From assembly GCA_020719725.1 (NCBI GenBank), contig DYPU01000001.1:1-64000 (forward strand): DNA of 64,000 bases, given 5' to 3'. A program made the position numbers and the translations under genes. Below the pieces are notes generated by a model. It did not search any database, was not told the origin of the DNA, and saw only the letters and a list, made by a program, of their open reading frames with translations. Each line of letters starts with the position of its first letter. The first letter of the stretch is position 1. The DNA is from Anaerolinea sp. GTDB lineage: Bacteria; Chloroflexota; Anaerolineae; Anaerolineales; Villigracilaceae. This document shows, piece after piece, positions 43,446 to 51,614 of the stretch.

Positions 43446-44579
43446 ATGCAGAGTGCAGAAGAGAAACAGGCTCCTCAGGGTTGGAAACGCATTGGACGGG
43501 CCATTATGGACGCCGCGCTAGTTCCTGTTTTGGCTATTTTTTCGGCGATCATTGTCGGGGGAGTGGTCATAGCGGTGGTTGGCGGAAATCCGTTTGCCGC
43601 CTATTTGGGTTTGATTCAAGGCGCTTACGGTTCCACCAAGGCCTGGAGTGAAACCTTTGTCTGGGCGACCCCCTATATTTTTGCTGGGCTGGCCGTGGCT
43701 TTGGCGTTTAAAGGCGGACTTTTCAATATCGGCGCTGAGGGCCAATTGGCTTTTGGCGCGGTCGCCACGGCTTGGGTGGGGTACGCTCTGCCAGGTATGC
43801 TCGGAGTTGAACTGCCTGCCATTCTTCACATTCCGCTGGCAATTGGAGCCGGGATGTTGGCCGGATTTTTGTGGGCGGCCATCCCTGGCGCTTTACGAGC
43901 CTATGCCGGTGGTTCCGAAGTCATCAATACCATTATGATGAACTACATTGCCCTGAATATCACCAGTTTTTTGCTAAATGGCCCAATGAAGGACAATAAT
44001 CCACTAAATGTGATTGCTCGTACGCCCGAAATTGCTGAAGGAGCACGCATTCCAGTTATCTTTGATGGTTTGCGCGTTCACTGGGGCTTTCCACTGGCGT
44101 TGATTGTCGCATTTTTGGTCTGGTACTTGCTCTGGAAAACCACCTTCGGCTTCGAAATTCGGACTGTGGGGGCAAACCCTGATGCGGCCAAATATGCTGG
44201 CATTAATTACAAACGCGTCATCGTGTTGACAATGGCTCTTTCTGGCTTATTGGCTGGTTTGGCGGGTGCAGTAGAGGTAACTGGCTTAAACTACCGGCAT
44301 GAACTTGGATTTTCAATTGGCTATGGCTACGATGCTATTGCCATTGCCCTTCTGGGCAGAACACACCCCTTGGGGGTGGTTCTGGCTTCCATTCTTTTTG
44401 CTGGAATGCGCAATGGAGCCACCCGAATGCAGTTTTTAACCCAAATTCCGGTGGACATTATCTCAGTTATTCAGGCCCTTATCCTGTTGTTTGTCGCGGC
44501 AGATGCAATTGTGCGCTACATTTACCGCATTAAAGCCAAGGAAGATCGGCTTGTGCTTACTCGTGGCTGGGGCGGCTAG
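43446..44579 (+). CDS. Nucleoside ABC transporter permease 1
   Basis: The 377-residue permease has about ten hydrophobic helices of the BPD_transp_2 family (branched-chain/ribose type). The cytoplasmic coupling element is YRGLRVHWGF-like and further on GFEIRTVGANPDAAKYAGINYKR. It resembles NupP-type permeases paired with BMP proteins. ATG 43446 follows GGAG at 6 bases; a Met 12 bases upstream overlaps that site. It precedes the second permease by 12 bases. Confidence 0.92.
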   Translation: MQSAEEKQAPQGWKRIGRAIMDAALVPVLAIFSAIIVGGVVIAVVGGNPFAAYLGLIQGAYGSTKAWSETFVWATPYIFAGLAVALAFKGGLFNIGAEGQLAFGAVATAWVGYALPGMLGVELPAILHIPLAIGAGMLAGFLWAAIPGALRAYAGGSEVINTIMMNYIALNITSFLLNGPMKDNNPLNVIARTPEIAEGARIPVIFDGLRVHWGFPLALIVAFLVWYLLWKTTFGFEIRTVGANPDAAKYAGINYKRVIVLTMALSGLLAGLAGAVEVTGLNYRHELGFSIGYGYDAIAIALLGRTHPLGVVLASILFAGMRNGATRMQFLTQIPVDIISVIQALILLFVAADAIVRYIYRIKAKEDRLVLTRGWGG

Positions 44580-44591
44580 GAGGCAAACCCT

Positions 44592-45695
44592 ATGGATTGG
44601 CGTCGATTTAGTTTTATTGGATTAATCATTGTTATCCTTTTTGGCGTGGTGGTGCTGATTGGCGGCGAACAGGTTTCCCCGCTCATCATCATCTCTAGCA
44701 TGTTGGCTACCACCATTACCGTGGCAACCCCGCTCACGCTTGGCGCACTCTCTGGTATTTTTTGTGAACGCGCCGGGGTGGTCAATATTGGTATTGAGGG
44801 TATGATGCTGGCCGCAGCCTTTTTTGGCTGGCTGGCATCCATCTATATGAATACCATTTTTGAATTCAATGCCGCCATCAGTTTGACGGTTGGCGTAGTG
44901 ATGGCAATCGTTTCGGGTGGGATATTTGCCTTACTACATGCCTGGCTTTCGATTGCCTTCAAAGTAGATCAAATCATCGGCGGTACGGTCATCAATATTT
45001 TGGCCGTGGGAATCACCGGTTTTCTTAACCGCCAGCTTTTCTTTGAGAAAGGCAGCATTTTTGGCGGCAACGTGCCTCATGCCCCAGGGCTTTTGCCTTC
45101 ACTTTCAAAATCCCTAACCTTTTTGTGTGGCGGCGAACAGGGCTGCTTTGGCCTCCCCGATTTGATTTCAGGCAGTGTCTTCGACCAAAAACCGGTGGCA
45201 ATTTCGGCCATTGTGCTGGTAGCTGTTAGCCACTATGTTTTGTTTAACACCCGCTGGGGCTTGCGTACCCGCGCAGTTGGTGAACACCCCAAAGCGGCGG
45301 ATACGGTGGGAATCAACGTCAACCGGATGCGCTATATCAACGTTGTTATTGGCGGAATGTTTGCCGGGCTGGCTGGAGCCTACTTCACCCTCGAATCAGT
45401 CCCGTCTTTTGAGCCACTTATGACCAATGGCCGCGGCTTTATCTCTCTGGCCGCCATGATTTTCGGTAACTGGACGCCGTTTGGAGCCTGGGCGGCTGCG
45501 TTAGTTTTTGGCGCATCGCAAGCGCTTCAAATTAACCTGCAATTTTTCCGTGAATCGATCCCGCCCAACTGGGCCTTTTTACAGCAATCTTATGTGGTTG
45601 GATTAGCTCCCTATATCCTGACCATGCTTATCCTGACTGGCATCATTGGCAAGACGACCCCGCCTGCCGCCGATGGTCAGCCTTACGAGAAATAG
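44592..45695 (+). CDS. Nucleoside ABC transporter permease 2
   Basis: The 367-residue permease has many helices and the family word GIFCERAGVVNIGIEGMMLAAAF, with the coupling motif LRTRAVGEHPKAADTVGINVNRMRY split over its cytoplasmic loop. It is the NupQ-like partner of the preceding permease. ATG follows AGGAGG at 7 bases; the ATPase gene starts 10 bases after its stop. Confidence 0.92.
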   Translation: MDWRRFSFIGLIIVILFGVVVLIGGEQVSPLIIISSMLATTITVATPLTLGALSGIFCERAGVVNIGIEGMMLAAAFFGWLASIYMNTIFEFNAAISLTVGVVMAIVSGGIFALLHAWLSIAFKVDQIIGGTVINILAVGITGFLNRQLFFEKGSIFGGNVPHAPGLLPSLSKSLTFLCGGEQGCFGLPDLISGSVFDQKPVAISAIVLVAVSHYVLFNTRWGLRTRAVGEHPKAADTVGINVNRMRYINVVIGGMFAGLAGAYFTLESVPSFEPLMTNGRGFISLAAMIFGNWTPFGAWAAALVFGASQALQINLQFFRESIPPNWAFLQQSYVVGLAPYILTMLILTGIIGKTTPPAADGQPYEK

Positions 45696-45705
45696 GAGAC
45701 GCGCC

Positions 45706-47265
45706 ATGTCTGAGAAAAAAATCGTTCTCGATGCGCGCGGCATTACCAAGCAATTTCCTGGTGTGCTGGCGAATGACCTCGTTGATTTTGATTTGCGCGA
45801 AGGCGAAGTTCACGCCCTTCTAGGCGAAAACGGCGCCGGAAAATCGACGCTGATGAACGTCCTCTATGGGTTGTATAAAGCTGATTCTGGCGAAGTGAAG
45901 GTCAACGGGGAAAATCTGATTCTTTCGTCCCCCAGAGACGCAATTTATAAGGGCATCGGCATGGTGCATCAGCATTTTATGCTTGTGCCGGTTTTTAGCG
46001 TCACTGAAAATATTATGCTTGGCGCTGAAACAGATCATCGTGCCACCCCAAACGAATCGCCACTGGTAAAACTGGATCGTAAAGAAGTGGCCCAAAAGGT
46101 GAAGAGCCTTTCGCAGCAATATGGCCTGGAAGTGGAACCCGCCGCAATTGTGGGCGATCTGCCTGTCGGCGTGCAGCAGCGTGTCGAAATCGTCAAGGCG
46201 CTCTACCGCAATGCCAATATCCTGATTTTAGATGAACCAACCGCTGTTCTGACTCCTCAAGAAGCCGATGATCTGTTTCGGATTGTGCATGAGCTGACAA
46301 CGCGCGGTGTTTCAATTGTCTTTATCACCCATAAACTAAAAGAAGTTCTGGCGATCGCGGATCGAATTACGGTTATGCGCGGCGGCAAGGTGGTTGGCAC
46401 GACTACACCCCAAGAGACTGACGAACATCAGTTGGCGGCGATGATGGTGGGCCGTGATGTGATTTTGACGGTCGAAAAAGAAGTAGCTCACCCTGCCGAT
46501 GATGTGTTGCTGGTTGAAAAACTGCGTGTGCGGGATGTGCGGGATATTGAAACGGTTCGAGGCGTTTCGTTCACAGTACGAGCCGGGGAGATTTTGGGCA
46601 TCGCTGGCGTTCAAGGCAATGGACAGACCGAGCTGGCCGAAGCGCTGACCGGGCTGCGGCGTATCGAAGGCGGAACTATCCAGCTGGCTGAAAAAAATTT
46701 AACCGGCAAAACCCCGCGCATCTTCACCGAAAGCGGCCTCGCGCATATTCCCGAAGATCGTCAGCGGCACGGGCTGGTGCTGGGTTACACTGTTGCCGAT
46801 AACATGGTTTTATGCGATTACTACAAAGCGCCCTTTGGCGTAAACGGCGTTTTACAGCAAAAAGCGCTCGACGAAAATTCGCGCAGGCTCATTCAAGAAT
46901 ATGATGTGCGCACCCCCTCACCCTACGTTTCGGCGGGAAAACTTTCGGGGGGCAACCAGCAAAAGGTGATTGTGGCGCGTGAACTGAGTCGCGCCAATGT
47001 CAAACTGGTTGTCGCCAACCAACCCACCCGCGGACTGGATGTTGGCTCGATTGAATATATCCACAAAGAAATCATCGCTATGCGCGATCGGGGCGTGGCC
47101 GTTTTGCTGATTTCGGCTGAGTTGGACGAAGTGATGGCGCTTTCTGACCGCATTGCTGTTATGTATCATGGCGAAATTGTAACGACTGTGGATGCCAAAA
47201 GCGTTACCCGTGAACAGCTTGGGCTATGGATGGCTGGTTCTAAAGTTCAACAGCCAGCCGCCTGA
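45706..47265 (+). CDS. Nucleoside ABC transporter ATPase (two fused ABC domains)
   Basis: The 519-residue RbsA-type protein has two nucleotide-binding domains. Domain 1 has Walker A GENGAGKST (residues 40-48), LPVGVQQRVEIVKALYRNA and Walker B ILILDEPTAVLTPQEA. Domain 2 has the degenerate P-loop GVQGNGQTEL, signature LSGGNQQKVIVARELSR and VVANQPTRGLDVGS. An asymmetric pair of sites is normal for this subfamily. It powers uptake through the two permeases. ATG 45706 follows TAGGAGA. Confidence 0.95.
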   Translation: MSEKKIVLDARGITKQFPGVLANDLVDFDLREGEVHALLGENGAGKSTLMNVLYGLYKADSGEVKVNGENLILSSPRDAIYKGIGMVHQHFMLVPVFSVTENIMLGAETDHRATPNESPLVKLDRKEVAQKVKSLSQQYGLEVEPAAIVGDLPVGVQQRVEIVKALYRNANILILDEPTAVLTPQEADDLFRIVHELTTRGVSIVFITHKLKEVLAIADRITVMRGGKVVGTTTPQETDEHQLAAMMVGRDVILTVEKEVAHPADDVLLVEKLRVRDVRDIETVRGVSFTVRAGEILGIAGVQGNGQTELAEALTGLRRIEGGTIQLAEKNLTGKTPRIFTESGLAHIPEDRQRHGLVLGYTVADNMVLCDYYKAPFGVNGVLQQKALDENSRRLIQEYDVRTPSPYVSAGKLSGGNQQKVIVARELSRANVKLVVANQPTRGLDVGSIEYIHKEIIAMRDRGVAVLLISAELDEVMALSDRIAVMYHGEIVTTVDAKSVTREQLGLWMAGSKVQQPAA

Positions 47266-47281
47266 TTGGGCTAAATTTTGC

Positions 47282-47318
47282 AAAGGCCGCCCTTTGGCTG
47301 GGCGGCCTTTTTATTTTT
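47282..47318 (+). terminator. Terminator of the nucleoside importer operon
   Basis: AAAGGCCGCCC (47282-47292) pairs with GGGCGGCCTTT (47300-47310), followed by TTATTTTT. Confidence 0.92.
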
Positions 47319-47382
47319 CTTGCCGGTCTCAAGTGGTTATAATTTGTTCTGAAAAATTTAAAAGCTAATCAAAGGAGAAGGA

Positions 47383-48048
47383 ATGTTCAGGTTTTTTTTA
47401 CGCGCTTCAGCAATTTTCTTGATGGCCTTGTTCTTGGCGGGCTGCAATTTGCCTAAGCCCACTCAGCAAAATCCAAATGCCGTTTTTACTCAGGCCGCCG
47501 AAACGGTGCAAGCCAGACTCACCCTTGAAAGCCTGCTCGTCACACCCTCGCCGCTTGCGCTTTCGGCCACGCCACTGCCCCCTAGCGCCACGCTTCCGCC
47601 CACAGCTACTGCCAGCCCTACCCCACTTTGTGATCTGGCTCAGTTTGTAGCCGATGTCACGATCCCGGATGGCGCGGAAGTGCTGCCAGACCAGTCTTTT
47701 ACTAAAACCTGGCGATTAAAAAACCTGGGCACTTGCATCTGGAGTAGTGGCTATCAGGTGATTTTCAATGATGGCGACTTAATGGGCGGCCCAACCACCC
47801 AGGCCCTCAGTGGAACGGTTGGCCCCGGCCTGGAAGTCGATATTTCGGTGACATTTAAAGCCCCGGCCAGCCCCGGAACGTATCGCGGCTATTGGCGGTT
47901 GCGCAACCCGGCTGGGGTACTCGTCCCAATTGCAAGCGGCTACCAGGGCACTTCTTTTTTTGTTGAAGTCAAAGTGCCGGCCCCAACCGCCACCCCGACT
48001 CAGACCGCTACGCCCAGTTTCACGCCTTCGCCTGTGGTTACACCCTAA
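47383..48048 (+). CDS. NBR1-Ig-like lipoprotein A
   Basis: The 221-residue lipoprotein has lipobox LFLAGC (Cys21), then TQAAETVQARLTLESLL, a Thr/Pro linker, and one Ig-like domain of the NBR1 type at about residues 85-200. Its landmarks are IPDGAEVLPDQSFTKTWRLK, NLGTCIWSSGYQ, VGPGLEVDISVTFKAPASPG and YRGYWRLRNPAGV. A second TPT tail closes it. In eukaryotic NBR1 this fold binds protein partners; bacterial copies are frequent in Chloroflexi cell-surface proteins with unknown ligands. ATG follows AAAGGAGAAGG. Confidence 0.87.
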   Translation: MFRFFLRASAIFLMALFLAGCNLPKPTQQNPNAVFTQAAETVQARLTLESLLVTPSPLALSATPLPPSATLPPTATASPTPLCDLAQFVADVTIPDGAEVLPDQSFTKTWRLKNLGTCIWSSGYQVIFNDGDLMGGPTTQALSGTVGPGLEVDISVTFKAPASPGTYRGYWRLRNPAGVLVPIASGYQGTSFFVEVKVPAPTATPTQTATPSFTPSPVVTP

Positions 48049-48061
48049 CCCTAAAAAAAGC

Positions 48062-48100
48062 AAAAACCCTTCGGCTAAATAGCGCGGAGGGTTTTTTTTT
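48062..48100 (+). terminator. Terminator after lipoprotein A
   Basis: AAAAACCCT (48062-48070) with AGGGTTTTT (48088-48096), internal pairing with one bulge, then a run of T. Confidence 0.8.
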
Positions 48101-48148
48101 GCCGATTTTGCTTTTGTTATAATAGCAGCCTGTTTCGAAAGGAAAAAT

Positions 48149-49111
48149 ATGACTAAAAAAATGAACGCTATCTTGTTTGGGGGGCTTGCTCTGGTACTTG
48201 CCCTTAGCGCTTGCGCCGCGCCCGCCTCCCCCACCCCTAATGCAGACGCCATTGCCACCTCCGCCGTCCAAACAGTGGAAGCTCGTTACACCGACCAGGC
48301 GGCAACGCAACAGGCGGCGGTTACGCCTACCTTTAGCCCTGAGCCGCCAACTCCCACCCTTGCCGTGTTGCCCTCGCCCACCAGCGTCCCTGCCCAAAAC
48401 GGCGAACAAATTCCATGTTACTTTGCAGAGTTCGTGGCCGATATCAGCATTCCTGATGGAAAAATCATGCTGCCCGGCACAACCTTCACCAAAACCTGGC
48501 AAATTAGAAACGTTGGTTCCTGTCCCTGGGATACATCCCACAAGCTCTATTTGGATCGCGGCGATGCTTTGACAGACACTACCTCTATTCCGCTCACCAA
48601 GACCGTTTATCCCGGCGATGCGGTTAATCTTTCGGTGGCGATGACTGCCCCCACCGCCGAAGGCGTTTATACCGGTTACTGGCGGATTGCCACCCCCTAT
48701 GGTGGTAGTTTTGGCGTCAGTTCTTTTGATAACGCCCTCATCGTCAAAATTACGGTTGCCGCCAAGCCCGATAATGCTTTTGCTGTCACCGATGTCACTT
48801 ACTACATGCTCCGTGATCCAGTAGACATCACGGCTTGCCCGGCCAAGGGGACTGTTTACACCGTTACTGCCACCATTACCACCAATGCCCCCGGCCAGGT
48901 GGTCTACCATTGGAATCAATATCCTTACGATGGCAGCAAGCCCGAAGGCGGCAAACTAACATTTGCCGATGCCGGTAAGAAAACTGTTTCGTGGATTTGG
49001 ATTTTGAAACCAGATGCGGTTGAAGGGATTGAACGCCGAATCGGGCTTTACATCGATTCTCCGAACAATGCCGAGCTATTTCAGGTTCCCTTTATTTGGA
49101 CCTGTCCCTAA
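48149..49111 (+). CDS. NBR1-Ig-like lipoprotein B
   Basis: The 320-residue lipoprotein has lipobox LALSAC (Cys21). An AIATSAVQTVEARYTDQAA helix resembles the one in protein A. After the linker an NBR1 Ig-like domain spans about 95-210, with ISIPDGKIMLPGTTFTKTWQ, NVGSCPWDTSHKLYL and EGVYTGYWRIATPYGG. The last 105 residues (YMLRDPVDITACPAKG to the end) form a second beta-rich module with paired Cys that I do not recognise. ATG follows AAAGGAAAAAT. TATAAT upstream at about 48118 suggests its own promoter. Confidence 0.85.
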   Translation: MTKKMNAILFGGLALVLALSACAAPASPTPNADAIATSAVQTVEARYTDQAATQQAAVTPTFSPEPPTPTLAVLPSPTSVPAQNGEQIPCYFAEFVADISIPDGKIMLPGTTFTKTWQIRNVGSCPWDTSHKLYLDRGDALTDTTSIPLTKTVYPGDAVNLSVAMTAPTAEGVYTGYWRIATPYGGSFGVSSFDNALIVKITVAAKPDNAFAVTDVTYYMLRDPVDITACPAKGTVYTVTATITTNAPGQVVYHWNQYPYDGSKPEGGKLTFADAGKKTVSWIWILKPDAVEGIERRIGLYIDSPNNAELFQVPFIWTCP

Positions 49112-49120
49112 CCTGAGCCA

Positions 49121-49153
49121 AACAACCGGAGCTAAAACTCCGGTTGTTTTTTT
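49121..49153 (+). terminator. Terminator after lipoprotein B
   Basis: AACAACCGGAG (49121-49131) pairs with CTCCGGTTGTT (49138-49148), loop CTAAAA, then TTTTT. Confidence 0.9.
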
Positions 49154-49234
49154 ATCCCCAGCGTGGAACTATTCTTTGGCTTGCGACGTCTATCCAAAAT
49201 CAAAAAAAATTGGCGATGTTCAGGAGATTACCTT

Positions 49235-50602
49235 ATGAAAAGAATTGTTCCATATTTCTTGATCTTGGCTGCATTACTGGTGGGGTGCGCCATGCCAAAT
49301 GCGACTCCAGACGCGGCGGCTACACTTCAGGCCATTTACACTTCTCAGGCAGCTACGTTGCAATTTTTGCAAACTCAGGCTGCCGCAACTCAGCCAGCCT
49401 TGCCAACTCAGGCCGTTTTTCCCACCCAGAGCCTGCCGACCCTGCCGCCTTTGCCCACGGCCACGGGTTTGATCTCTTTTCCCACCGCCACCGGCTTGCC
49501 GCTGCCAGGCGTTACACCCAGCCCCGCGCCGGTAACATTGTGCGATCAGGGCGCTTTTGTCAAAGATGTCACCATTGCCGATGGAACCAGCCTGGGGGCC
49601 AATGCCAGCTTTACCAAAACCTGGCGTATTCAAAATACTGGCTCTTGCGCCTGGACAACATCCTACGCGCTGGTATTTGCTTCTGGTAATCCAATGAAAG
49701 GCCCAGCGGCGGTCTATTTGCCCCAAAACGTAGCGCCCGGCCAAACTGTGGATATTTCCGTCAACCTGACTAGCCCTGTTTCGCAAGGAACGTATCGAGG
49801 GGATTGGATGCTGCGTAATGCCGCCGGGGTTTTATTTGGGGTTGGCGCTCAAGCCAAGACCTCGGTTTATGTTCAAATCAAGGTCAACGCCAATATGACC
49901 GGTATTTACGATTTTGTTGCCAACTATTGTGCCGCTGATTGGCGCAGCGCCGCCGGAGACCTGGGCTGCCCTGGCAATGTGGGCGGTAAAAAGGGCTATG
50001 TGGCCCGATTGGATCGTCCCAAATTGGAAACCGGCCTCAGCGATACGCGCCCTGGCTTGCTGACAGTCCCACAAAACCAGAACAATGGCTACTTAAGCGG
50101 TTACTACCCGGCTTTTGAAGTGAAAACTGGTGACCATTTTCGCGCTACTCTTGGTTGCGAGTATGGCGCGAACGCTTGCAATGTGCTCTTCAAGTTGGAG
50201 TATAAAATTGGCAAAGACCCGGTGAAAACCTTGTGGCAGTTTGTCGAAGCCTATGAAGGCCAGGTTTACAATATGGACGTTGATTTGAGCCCCTTGAGCG
50301 GCAAAACAGTCCAGTTTATTTTGACAGCTCACGCCAATGGCGCCGCTGCTGCCGACCGCCCGCTGTGGGTTGCTGCGCGTATTGAGCGCGCTTCCAGCCT
50401 GGTGACAGCCACTTTTACCCCCAGCCTCACCAGCTCGGCAACTTTTACATCCACTCCAACTTCCACCGCTTTGCCGCCCACGATCACGCCAACCGCTTCG
50501 CCAACGTTTACTTCATCTCCGACGGTCACGGCTTCGCCAACCAGCACATTTACACTGACGCCTGAGCCAACATTTACCGAAACACCCACCCCCACGCCGT
50601 AA
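49235..50602 (+). CDS. NBR1-Ig-like lipoprotein C with extra C-terminal domain
   Basis: The 455-residue lipoprotein has lipobox LLVGC (Cys16), an ATLQAIYTSQAATLQFLQTQ helix, a TPT-type linker, and an NBR1 Ig-like domain at about 110-220 with VTIADGTSLGANASFTKTWR, NTGSCAWTTSYALVF and QGTYRGDWMLRNAAGVLFG. Residues of about 225-395 form a distinct domain with four Cys (NYCAADW, LGCPGNVGG, LGCEYGANACNVLFKLEY) that I cannot name; its beta-rich look suggests a ligand-binding jelly-roll. A long Thr/Pro tail of about 60 residues ends the protein. ATG 49235 follows AGGAG. Confidence 0.85.
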   Translation: MKRIVPYFLILAALLVGCAMPNATPDAAATLQAIYTSQAATLQFLQTQAAATQPALPTQAVFPTQSLPTLPPLPTATGLISFPTATGLPLPGVTPSPAPVTLCDQGAFVKDVTIADGTSLGANASFTKTWRIQNTGSCAWTTSYALVFASGNPMKGPAAVYLPQNVAPGQTVDISVNLTSPVSQGTYRGDWMLRNAAGVLFGVGAQAKTSVYVQIKVNANMTGIYDFVANYCAADWRSAAGDLGCPGNVGGKKGYVARLDRPKLETGLSDTRPGLLTVPQNQNNGYLSGYYPAFEVKTGDHFRATLGCEYGANACNVLFKLEYKIGKDPVKTLWQFVEAYEGQVYNMDVDLSPLSGKTVQFILTAHANGAAAADRPLWVAARIERASSLVTATFTPSLTSSATFTSTPTSTALPPTITPTASPTFTSSPTVTASPTSTFTLTPEPTFTETPTPTP

Positions 50603-50607
50603 ATGAT

Positions 50608-50645
50608 CTAAAAACGGACTGCCTGAAAAGGCAGTCCGTTTTTAG
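50608..50645. terminator. Bidirectional terminator after lipoprotein C
   Basis: A 16-bp perfect stem, CTAAAAACGGACTGCC at 50608-50623 with 50630-50645, loop TGAAAA. T tracts on both strands serve the convergent genes. Confidence 0.92.
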
Positions 50646-50661
50646 ATGTTTGGCTGTTTTG

Positions 50662-50889
50662 CTAAAAAATCCCGCGTAAGACCAGTAAAAAACCAATAAT
50701 CGCCAGGGGCAGGCCGACAATCGCTCCGATAATCGTCAGACTCACCAAAACGCCCACCAGCATAAAGACCAATCCAATCACAATTGCTACAAAGCGGCCA
50801 GTCATTTCTAAAATAGTTGTTAGAAAGGCCCAAATGGCCCAAAACGGCCACAAAAACCAGGGAACAGGATGTTGCGTTTTTTCTGTCAT
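50662..50889 (-). CDS. Small hydrophobic membrane protein, 75 residues
   Basis: Two long hydrophobic helices (about residues 10-28 and 32-75 with a Gly break) and a short polar N-terminus MTEKTQHPVPW. I do not recognise a family. ATG 50889 follows GGAGAG. It is followed by a shared terminator, which supports a real transcript. A longer overlapping reading in another frame (50642-50953) lacks this membrane pattern and was rejected. Confidence 0.65.
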   Translation of the reverse strand: MTEKTQHPVPWFLWPFWAIWAFLTTILEMTGRFVAIVIGLVFMLVGVLVSLTIIGAIVGLPLAIIGFLLVLRGIF

Positions 50890-50943
50890 TTTTTTCTCTC
50901 CGAATGGATGGATCTACGTCGGAAACCAGGTTTGGTTTTATTT

Positions 50944-51525
50944 CTAGGGGCAAGTGCGTGAAAATTGGACTTTGTTGGCGAAAACTTCGCTGCGCCCAAT
51001 GATTTCGGACTGAGTATTGGTGAGCACAAATTGATATTGTAGCCAGGCTTCATTAAATTCTTTGTATGAGGCGACGTTCACGGCCTTAAGCCGGTAACTA
51101 TAGCGCCCGCCGCCTTGCGCGTTCATTGCCAGACCCTCGTTCCAGCCAGTTTGTTTGTCTTTTTTAAGGTTGCGCAGCCGCACAAACACGACTACGCTGA
51201 ACACTTTTTCGGGTTGAGCCACGCTCACTTCAAAGGTGATTTCTTTGGGCGCACATGCGCCGCCATAGTAGATATGTTCGGCGCTGAGAAGTATTTTGGA
51301 AAATGGATTGGTTGCCAGGGTGCTGGTGGCCGCGCCAATCAACGGCGTAGGCGCGACTGTTTCAACCGTAGCCAGGCTGAGGGGGCTGGGGTTGGTTGCG
51401 GGGGCGTTGGTTGCAGCGCGGGAGGTTGGAAAAATCAACGGGATGGAGGTGGGGCGCGGGGCTAATCTGGGGATGGAGCAGGCCAGTATGGCAAAAACAA
51501 GCGGCAGGAAAAACCTTTTTTTCAT
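50944..51525 (-). CDS. Lipoprotein of unknown function
   Basis: The 193-residue protein has a lipoprotein signal (VFAILAC, Cys16), a Thr/Pro/Ala-rich linker (about 25-75) and a C-terminal beta-rich domain with GGACAPKEITFEVSVAQPE and FVRLRNLKKDKQTGW. It ends VQFSRTCP, and the two Cys of the domain could pair. I do not recognise the domain; its plan matches the other TPT-linker lipoproteins of this window. ATG 51525 follows AAAGGAGAC. It may be cotranscribed with the 75-residue membrane gene. Confidence 0.75.
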   Translation of the reverse strand: MKKRFFLPLVFAILACSIPRLAPRPTSIPLIFPTSRAATNAPATNPSPLSLATVETVAPTPLIGAATSTLATNPFSKILLSAEHIYYGGACAPKEITFEVSVAQPEKVFSVVVFVRLRNLKKDKQTGWNEGLAMNAQGGGRYSYRLKAVNVASYKEFNEAWLQYQFVLTNTQSEIIGRSEVFANKVQFSRTCP

Positions 51526-51578
51526 ACAGTCTCCTTTTGGGCCTGATGATAGCATTTTGGGTAATTTGGAGCAACGGT

Positions 51579-51608
51579 TTGCGTGTTTTTTCGGCCAGCA
51601 GGTATAAT
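51579..51608 (+). promoter_or_regulatory. Leaderless promoter of the DsbA-like gene
   Basis: TTGCGT at 51579-51584, 18 bases, TATAAT at 51603-51608. The ATG at 51615 is only 6 bases past the -10, where transcription should begin, and no ribosome binding site can fit. Confidence 0.65.
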
Positions 51609-51614
51609 GCCGCC

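Noticed and set aside
48038-48919. Minus-strand open frame of 293 codons opposite lipoprotein B
   Set aside because: Gly/Arg-rich shadow of a well supported lipoprotein; it also crosses a terminator.
50642-50953. Alternative 103-codon frame over the 75-residue membrane gene
   Set aside because: It overlaps the shared terminator and lacks the hydrophobic pattern and ribosome binding site of the 75-residue frame.
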